DNA from: Acidimicrobiia bacterium
Lineage (GTDB): Bacteria > Actinomycetota > Acidimicrobiia > Acidimicrobiales > Acidimicrobilacustridaceae
Reading direction: 5' to 3'
Length of the DNA stretch: 63,009 nucleotides
Assembly (NCBI GenBank): GCA_020832495.1
Contig: JAFIEP010000026.1
Coordinates: 1 to 63,009 of the forward strand
Shown here one piece after another: positions 55,228-63,009 of the stretch. Position 1 is the stretch's first letter. Each line of letters begins with the position of its first letter. The notes under the pieces were generated by a model. The model did not search any database. It saw only the letters and a program-made list of their open reading frames with translations, and was not told the DNA's origin. Both the position numbers and the translations under genes were made by a program.

Positions 55228-55332
55228 GCGCGACGCCCTGGTGTCGACATGCTGGCGTTCGACCAGATTGGGCTCCGACGTGGCATCGGTCACGAAGCGC
55301 CCGACGACGGTGCGCATCGGCCACACTGCGCC

Positions 55333-56124
55333 ATGGGCTTTCGCACCGCCACCGCCGTCACCGAGACACGCCCGGGCACCTTCGAGGCCGAGATCCACCC
55401 CGGCTGGGACATCGCCGGGAACGCCAACGGCGGCTACCTGACCGCCATGGCCGCCCGAGCGATGGCGTCGGTGGTCGACCGACCCGACCCCGTCTCGGTG
55501 ACCACCCACTACCTGGCGCCCGGTCGGCCGGGGCCGGTCACCGTGGACGCTGCCGCCGTGCGGCAGGGCCGTACGTTCGCCACCGCCTCCGCTGCGTTGC
55601 ACCACGACGGGCGCCAGATCCTGTCGCTGCTCGGCACCTTCGCCGACCTCGACGCCGTCGACGGACCCCAGCAGGTCGACGGTGGCCCCCCGGCGCTGCC
55701 CGACCCCGACGAGTGCCTGCCGGTGGTGGCCACCGACACCTTCCCACCACCGTTCATGGGCAGGGTGGAGTTGCGTCTGCATCCCGACGACGCCGGCTTC
55801 AGCCGGGGTACCCCGTCGGGCGTGGCCCGCATGCGGGGGTGGTTCCGGTTTCCCGACGACGAACCGGTCGACACCATCGGCCTGCTGGTGGCATCCGACG
55901 CCTTCCCGCCGACGGTGTTCAACGCTGCGCTACCGGTGGCGTGGACGCCGACGTTGGAGCTCACCGTGCACGTGCGGGCCCGTCCGGCGCCGGGATGGTT
56001 GGCCTGCGTGTTCACCACCCGCTTCGTCACCGGCGGTTTCCTCGAGGAGGACGGCGAGGTGTGGGACGCTACCGGCACGCTGGTGGCCCAGTCCCGCCAA
56101 CTCGCCCTGGTGCCGCGCGGGTAG
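55333..56124 (+). CDS. TesB-like acyl-CoA thioesterase
   Basis: 263 residues from ATG 55333 (MGFRTATAVTETRPGTFEAE). Two hot-dog halves: the first with GNANGGYLTAMAARAMAS and HYLAPGRPGPV, the second with AFPPTVFNAALPVAWTPTLE and an ending GTLVAQSRQLALV, typical of the thioesterase-superfamily proteins of actinobacteria. It hydrolyses acyl-CoA esters. It ends 11 bp before hyuA and may be co-transcribed with it. Confidence 0.8.
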   Translation: MGFRTATAVTETRPGTFEAEIHPGWDIAGNANGGYLTAMAARAMASVVDRPDPVSVTTHYLAPGRPGPVTVDAAAVRQGRTFATASAALHHDGRQILSLLGTFADLDAVDGPQQVDGGPPALPDPDECLPVVATDTFPPPFMGRVELRLHPDDAGFSRGTPSGVARMRGWFRFPDDEPVDTIGLLVASDAFPPTVFNAALPVAWTPTLELTVHVRARPAPGWLACVFTTRFVTGGFLEEDGEVWDATGTLVAQSRQLALVPRG

Positions 56125-56135
56125 CGTCGCTCCAC

Positions 56136-58114
<1,979 letters not shown>

Positions 58115-58118
<4 letters not shown>

Positions 58119-59917
58119 CCGGGCCACCCGAGGTCGAGGCCACCGGTGCCGGGTCGGGGGACGGCTCGGACCATCCAGCCGAGGACGCTCCGGAGGGCCG
58201 GCTGAACCCTGCAGCGCTGGCCGTGCTGGCTGCTCGGCTGGCCGGTGCCGCCGAGGAGATGAGCGCTGTGCTGCGTCGGGCGGCGTTCAGCCCGAACATC
58301 AAGGAACGTGCCGACTGTTCCGCTGCGGTGTTCACCGCGTCGGGCGAACTGTTGGCTCAGGCCGAGAACATCCCGGTGCACCTGGGGTCGATGCCGGCAT
58401 CGGTGGCGGCCGTGCTCGACGTGATGGCGGCCGACGGGGCCCGTCCCCGCGCCGGCGAGCACTGGATCGTGAACGACCCGTTCGCCGGGGGCACGCACCT
58501 CAACGACGTCACCGTGGTGACGCCGTGTCTGCTCGCCGACCGCCTGGTGGGCTGGGCGGCCAACCGGGCGCATCACGCCGACCTCGGAGGCTCGGCGCCC
58601 GGGTCGATGCCAGCGGATGCCACCGAGGTGTTCGCCGAAGGCCTACGCCTGCCACCGGTGCGACTCACCCCCGAGGTGCGTGCCGTGGTGGCGGCCAACA
58701 CCCGCACGCCCGCCGAGCGCGCCGGGGACCTCGACGCCCAGGTGGGAGCCAACGAGCGTGGCGTCGAGCGCCTGGCCGAGGTGCTCACTGACCTGCTGGC
58801 GGACGCAGGGGGCCACGTCGGACGGTCCGGCGGCAACGACGGCCGGTTCGACCTGCTCGACGAGTTGCTCGAGGAGGTGCTGGCCTACGGCGAGCGCCTC
58901 ATGCGCGCCGCGCTGGCCACGCTGGCGGACGGCACCTGGCACTTCAGTGATGTGATCGACTCGGTCGGTGCCGGCCACGAGCAGCAATCGCCGTCGGTCA
59001 TCGACGTGGCTCTCACCATCGAGGGCAGCGAGGTCACGGTCGATCTCACCGGATCGTCGCCGCAGCGTCCGGGCACGGTGAATGCTCCGGCGTCGGTGAC
59101 CACCTCGGCGGTGGTGTACGCCCTGCGGGCATCCATCGGGCCAGATCTGCCGGCCAACGGCGGGTGCCTGCGGCCGGTGCGGGTGGTGACCACGCCCGCC
59201 ACGATCGTCGACGCCGTGGCACCGGTGGCTGTGGGAGCCGGCAACGTCGAGGTCTCCCAGCGGGTGGCCGATGCCTGCTTCGGGGCGCTGGTGCAGGTGC
59301 GGCCCGATCTGGTGGGTGCAGCGTCGCAGGGGACGATGAACAACCTGTTGGTGGGCGGACTCGACGATGCCAACCGGCCGTGGGTGTACTACGAGACCAT
59401 CGGTGGCGGCCAGGGTGGGCGACCGTTCCGCCCCGGTGCTCGCCGGGGCACCGGCGGCCCGGAGGGTGACCCTGCGGTGGCCGGCGTGGGCATGGCCGGT
59501 CAGTCCGGCATCCACACGTGCATGACCAACACGCGCAACACGCCCATCGAGGCTTTGGAGCGGACGTTCCCCCTGCGGGTGGTGCGCCAGCGACTGCGGC
59601 GGGGGAGCGGAGGTGCCGGCTCGGCGCCGGGCGGCGAGGGGATCGAGCGAGATCTTCAGGTGCTCGTCGATGCCACGGCCTCGCTCATCACCGAACGGCG
59701 GGTCAGCCAGCCATGGGGACTTGCCGGGGGCGATCCCGGGGCGGTCGGAGAGAACTGGCTGCTCCCCGGCGGCGACGAGTCCCGAGCCGAGCGGCTCCCC
59801 GACAAGTGCACGGTCCACCTGAGGGCCGGCGACGTCCTGCGGATGCTGACGCCGGGGGGCGGCGGCTGGGGGCCGCCCTCTGACCCGCGCCGGACCACAA
59901 CGGGAATCCACCGATGA
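58115..59917 (+). CDS. hyuB: Hydantoinase/oxoprolinase subunit B
   Basis: 600 residues from GTG 58115, overlapping the hyuA stop. Conserved parts: AFSPNIKERADCSAAVFTAS, HLGSMPASVAAVL, VNDPFAGGTHLNDVTVVTP, NRAHHADLGGSAPGSMP, ETIGGGQGGRP and the Gly-rich end LTPGGGGWGPP. With HyuA it forms the ATP-dependent ring-opening enzyme. Its neighbour guanine deaminase suggests use in purine or cyclic-amide catabolism (inference). Confidence 0.9.
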
Positions 59918-59930
59918 CCGAACGTCGCCG

Positions 59931-61346
59931 ATGACCGAACTCCACCGGGCGCACATCTTCCACATCTGCGGCTCGCCCGTCGTCGCTGACGCGGCGCGAC
60001 ACCTCGAGCACTACCCCGACGGCGGTCTGCTGGTCGACGACGACGGGTGCATCGCCTGGTGTGGGCCCTGGGCCGAACGCCCGCCGGCCGCCGGAGCCGC
60101 CACGGTCGTCGACCACCCCGACAGCTTCCTGCTGCCGGGCTTCGTGGACACCCACCTGCACTTCCCGCAGGTGAACTGCATCGACTCCTACGGCGGCGGG
60201 CAGCTCCTCGAGTGGCTGAATCACTGCATCTTCCCCTCCGAGGCGAAGCTCGCCGACCCGGGGTTCGCCCGTGGTGCCGCAGCAGAGTTCTGCAACCGAA
60301 TGATCAGCGCCGGCACCACGACCGGCCTGGTGTTCGGCTCACAGTTTCCCGACGCCCAGGACGGGCTGCACGAGGAGGTCCGCCGTCGAGGCCTCCGGCT
60401 GGTGACCGGGCGCACCACACAGACGGTCGGCCCGCCGTCGGCCGAGCCGCTCCTCACCTCCGAGGCCGACGCCATCCGTCTCACGGCCGAGGAGATCGAA
60501 CGCTGGCACCCCCTCGACGAGGCGGCTCGCGCCGAGGCCCTGGTGCAGGTGGCGGTCGTCCCGCGCTTCACGCTGTCGCTCACGACGACCACACTGGCAG
60601 CGCTCGGCGAGCTGTACGAGGCCTACCGCGACAAGGGCGTCTACTTCACGTCGCACCTCAACGAGAACAACCGCCCGGGCACGGGTGAGATCGACACGGT
60701 CAAGCAGACGTTCTCCGTGGAGCACTATCTCGACACCTACGACGGCCGGTTCCTCCCCGGATCCGAGGTCGGCGGCCCGGGGTTCCTCGGTCGGCGCAGC
60801 GTCATGGCCCACGGGGTGCACTGCACCGACGCCGAGCTGGCTCGTCTGGCCGAGACGGGCACATCGATCGCCCACTGTCCCGTGTCGCAGCTCTTCCTCG
60901 GGTCGGGGACGATGCCGTGGCGACGGACGATCGCCGCCGGGGTGAACGTGGCATTGGGTAGCGACGTCGCCGGTGGGGACGAGTGGTTCCTCCCGCAGGT
61001 GCTCAACAGCTGCTTCAAGGTCCACATCAGCGAACCGGGTGGTGCCAGCGTGTCCCTGCACCCCGCGGAGCTGCTCTTCACCGGCACCCTCGCCGGCGCT
61101 CGGGCCCTCGACCTCGAGGATCGCATCGGCAACCTCGACGCCGGCAAGGAAGCCGACTTCGTGATCATCGACCCGTCCCGGTGGCCGACGCTCGAGAACT
61201 CGCTGCGGTGGGGGAGCCGACCCGCTGAACCGGAGGCGGCGCGCGATGCGCTGCTGTTCACCCTGCTCATGGCCGCACGCGAGGTCACCGTGGCCGCAAC
61301 CTACGTCCGGGGTCGTCGCCTCAGGACGGCTGAACCCGTGGCCTGA
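59931..61346 (+). CDS. guaD: Guanine deaminase
   Basis: 471 residues from ATG 59931. Amidohydrolase metal motif PGFVDTHLHFPQ, substrate loop FTSHLNENNRPGTGEI, HGVHCTDAEL, and the Asp in ALGSDVAGGD; the FPQ after HLH and the HLNEN loop are diagnostic of GuaD. It converts guanine to xanthine. It starts 13 bp after hyuB; the start region repeats (ATGACCGAAC twice), with the first copy spanning the hyuB stop. Confidence 0.9.
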   Translation: MTELHRAHIFHICGSPVVADAARHLEHYPDGGLLVDDDGCIAWCGPWAERPPAAGAATVVDHPDSFLLPGFVDTHLHFPQVNCIDSYGGGQLLEWLNHCIFPSEAKLADPGFARGAAAEFCNRMISAGTTTGLVFGSQFPDAQDGLHEEVRRRGLRLVTGRTTQTVGPPSAEPLLTSEADAIRLTAEEIERWHPLDEAARAEALVQVAVVPRFTLSLTTTTLAALGELYEAYRDKGVYFTSHLNENNRPGTGEIDTVKQTFSVEHYLDTYDGRFLPGSEVGGPGFLGRRSVMAHGVHCTDAELARLAETGTSIAHCPVSQLFLGSGTMPWRRTIAAGVNVALGSDVAGGDEWFLPQVLNSCFKVHISEPGGASVSLHPAELLFTGTLAGARALDLEDRIGNLDAGKEADFVIIDPSRWPTLENSLRWGSRPAEPEAARDALLFTLLMAAREVTVAATYVRGRRLRTAEPVA

Positions 61347-61379
61347 CCGAGGCTCGACGCGCCCCGCTCCCGACGCCGC

Positions 61380-62891
61380 TCAGAACGAGGGCAGCACCTG
61401 CTCGGTGCGGATGCCCCGGTAGAAGAAGGCGGCGAAGGCCTGGCGGCTCAGGGCGGTGACCGGCCGGAAGGTGCCGTCCTCGAAGCCGCTGGACAGGCCC
61501 GATTCCGCCATCCACTGGATGGCGTCGTAGAACGGGCTCGACGGCGGCACGTCGCTGAACTGCGGCACGTCGATCTCCGGTGGTGGCTCCCCGGCGTAGC
61601 GCCACAGGAAGGCGGAGAACGCCTGGCGACTCACCGGCACGGTCGGGCGGAAGGTCCCGTCGACGAAACCGGTGGTGAGGCCGGATTCGGCCATCCACTG
61701 GATGGCCTCGAAGAACGGGCTGGATGCCGGCACGTCGCTGAACACCGGGACGTCGCTGTGGGGTGCGGGCTCGCCGGCCTGGCGCCAGAGGAACGCCGCC
61801 ATGGCCTGGCGGCTGACGGCGATGCCGGGCCGGAAGGTGTCGTCGGGGAACCCGGTGGACAGCCCCGTGGCGGCCATCCACGAGATGGGTAGGCAGAAGG
61901 GTTGGTCGGCGCCGACGTCGGTGAAGCGATCCGGGGTGCAGCGGAACAACTCGACCGCACCGATGTTCGTGAAGCCGTCGGTGTTCACCACCTCGATGCC
62001 CGGGTAGGGGATGTGGGTCTCGTAGACACCGGTCGGATCGCCGACGAGGACCCGGTAGAGCCCAGGCGGGAGTTCAGCCGACCAGACGCCCTCGACGTTG
62101 GTGTCCGCCATCGGCGGTAGGCCACAGGCGATGCCGTCCTCGCCGTCGTCGTCGGCGGCGCTCGCGTTATCGGGCAGGAGCGGCGTCACGTCGTCGATGC
62201 AGATGTCGATGCCCTCGATGCCGTCGGAGGTGGCCCCGTCGATCACGGTGCCGGTCATGGTGTTCGTCGCATCGAGGGCGAAGTCGATCCGACGAACGAA
62301 TCCGAGCGCGTCGGGGCTCAGCTTCTGGGCTGCGGTGTAGCTCGGTGGACGCCAGGAGACCAGCTGTACGTGGGAGCCGAGCCCCGGGATGACGTAGGTG
62401 CCGCGCGGGTTGGTTCGTGCGGTGGTCGAGATGGTCTCCTCGATGAGTGCCTGCACGAACACCACTGCTCCGCCGGCGGGGCCGGTGCCGTCGTCGACCT
62501 GGCCGAGGATGCCCTGGGCGAGCTGTTCGAGCTGCCCGCGGACGGCGCCTGCGGGGAACGCATCGGTGTGGACGTTGACGTAGTAGTCGTCGGGGTGTTC
62601 GACGATGTCGCGCAGCAGCGTCGACGAGACGAGGAGGCACCCGGAGTTCTGGTTGGTGGGCCAGTCGAGGTCGACGACCACCGGGCCGTTGGTTCCGCTC
62701 GCTCCCTCGTGGATGTGGGCGGCGTTGATGCCGTCGAGGTCCTCGAAGGAGAGCTGGAAGCACAACTGGCCGAAGTCGATGTCCACCTCGAAGGTGCTGA
62801 GGCCGCTGGCGGTCAGGTCGCCGACGCCGACTTCCTCTGCGCCGCTCAGGTTGGTGACGACGCTGTGCACCCCCAGATCGGTCGGTGCCAC
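61380..62891 (-). CDS. CHRD and S-layer-repeat surface protein, N-terminus missing
   Basis: 503 readable residues. CHRD domain (about 8-120: LSGAEEVGVGDLTASGLSTF, INAAHIHEGASGTNGPVVVD, YYVNVHTDAFPAGAVRGQL), then beta-rich segments with TGTVIDGATSDGIEGIDICI, like a carboxypeptidase-regulatory fold, then three repeats of F.DV....PF...I.WM...GLS.GF.D.TFRP...SRQA.AAFLWR (about 320-500). No signal peptide is in the readable part; the frame runs into the unreliable terminal bases, so the real start is lost. Probably secreted and wall-attached. Confidence 0.75.
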   Translation of the reverse strand: MAPTDLGVHSVVTNLSGAEEVGVGDLTASGLSTFEVDIDFGQLCFQLSFEDLDGINAAHIHEGASGTNGPVVVDLDWPTNQNSGCLLVSSTLLRDIVEHPDDYYVNVHTDAFPAGAVRGQLEQLAQGILGQVDDGTGPAGGAVVFVQALIEETISTTARTNPRGTYVIPGLGSHVQLVSWRPPSYTAAQKLSPDALGFVRRIDFALDATNTMTGTVIDGATSDGIEGIDICIDDVTPLLPDNASAADDDGEDGIACGLPPMADTNVEGVWSAELPPGLYRVLVGDPTGVYETHIPYPGIEVVNTDGFTNIGAVELFRCTPDRFTDVGADQPFCLPISWMAATGLSTGFPDDTFRPGIAVSRQAMAAFLWRQAGEPAPHSDVPVFSDVPASSPFFEAIQWMAESGLTTGFVDGTFRPTVPVSRQAFSAFLWRYAGEPPPEIDVPQFSDVPPSSPFYDAIQWMAESGLSSGFEDGTFRPVTALSRQAFAAFFYRGIRTEQVLPSF

Positions 62892-63009
62892 GGCGCCGAG
62901 TTGGCCGCGCCCCCCCCCGGCGGGGGGGGGCGCGGGGGGGGGGTTGTTGTTGAAGCCCGCGGGGGTGTGGGGGCTGGGGGGGGGCCGCGCTGGGTGGCCG
63001 TCGGGGGCG
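62892..63009. other. Low-quality, homopolymer-rich end of the window
   Basis: Long runs of C and G (for example near 62910-62942 and 62980-62988) not seen elsewhere in the window. They probably reflect low coverage or erroneous consensus at a contig end. No feature should be called here. Confidence 0.7.

Noticed and set aside
54924-56135. Long N-terminal extension of the hyuA frame
   Set aside because: It runs through the deacetylase and thioesterase genes in another frame; the family start VRIGSDTGGTFTD is at 56136.
62892-63009. Homopolymer-rich end as a possible regulatory or phase-variable tract
   Set aside because: Multiple dense G/C runs at the very end of the window are best explained as sequencing or assembly error.

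Overview
The window is high-GC DNA from an actinobacterium, most likely a member of the Acidimicrobiia. Supporting signs are strong GC bias in third codon positions, many GTG starts, chains of genes with 4-bp stop/start overlaps, a C-terminal tail of the type PPGWWQASDGNWYPPE, S-layer-type repeats ending VSRQAxAxxLWR, a homodimeric AceE and a SufS/SufU pair. The class-level placement is inference. Both edges look like assembly edges: the left end lies inside an ISL3 transposase, and the last ~110 bases are homopolymer-rich and probably unreliable.

Bases 1-29,650 are a surface or exopolysaccharide locus. A left-reading operon (9828 to 166) encodes a glycosyltransferase, a 55-residue membrane peptide, a Wzz/BY-kinase with a tyrosine-glycine tail, an MsbA/PglK-type ABC exporter, a double glycosyltransferase, an O-antigen-ligase-like protein and another glycosyltransferase. 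A divergent right-reading arm (10029 to 19239) encodes two glycosyltransferases, an unknown polytopic membrane protein, a methyltransferase, Rmd and Gmd (GDP-rhamnose synthesis), an FkbM methyltransferase, an ATP-grasp protein and a QueC-like PP-loop protein. A third operon (29647 to 25161, leftward) encodes the phosphoglycosyltransferase that starts repeat-unit synthesis and three glycosyltransferases. Together these could supply initiation, elongation, decoration, export, polymerisation/ligation and kinase control. Three stretches (about 12.4-14.6, 16.6-19.2 and 25.1-27.9 kb) are clearly poorer in GC than their neighbours, which points to cassette exchange.

Bases 19,300-25,065 are a pile of insertion sequences: an IS110 element with a structured leader (candidate bridge RNA); an IS3 remnant split by an IS30 whose transposase is broken by a 14-bp duplication; a stray small HTH/coiled-coil gene; and an ISL3 element that has itself received an IS3 element.

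Bases 30,131-62,891 are mostly ordinary chromosome: a DUF4012 membrane protein, an FHA protein, a lipoprotein, a pterin dehydratase, sufS/sufU under a 16-bp palindrome near a cysteine-free Rrf2 regulator, an MBL hydrolase, an acyl-CoA dehydrogenase, an alpha/beta hydrolase, a subtilase with a separate I9-like protein, a zinc-ribbon/Pro-rich protein, a GT2, a K+ channel with RCK domains, an HhH-GPD protein, aceE, rnhA, a polysaccharide deacetylase with S-layer-like repeats, a thioesterase, hyuA/hyuB, guanine deaminase and a CHRD/S-layer-repeat protein cut by the window end.

The best candidate for an undescribed system is the FkbM / ATP-grasp / QueC-like trio at 16.7-19.2 kb. It looks like a transferred set of enzymes for an unusual ATP-dependent modification of the polysaccharide.
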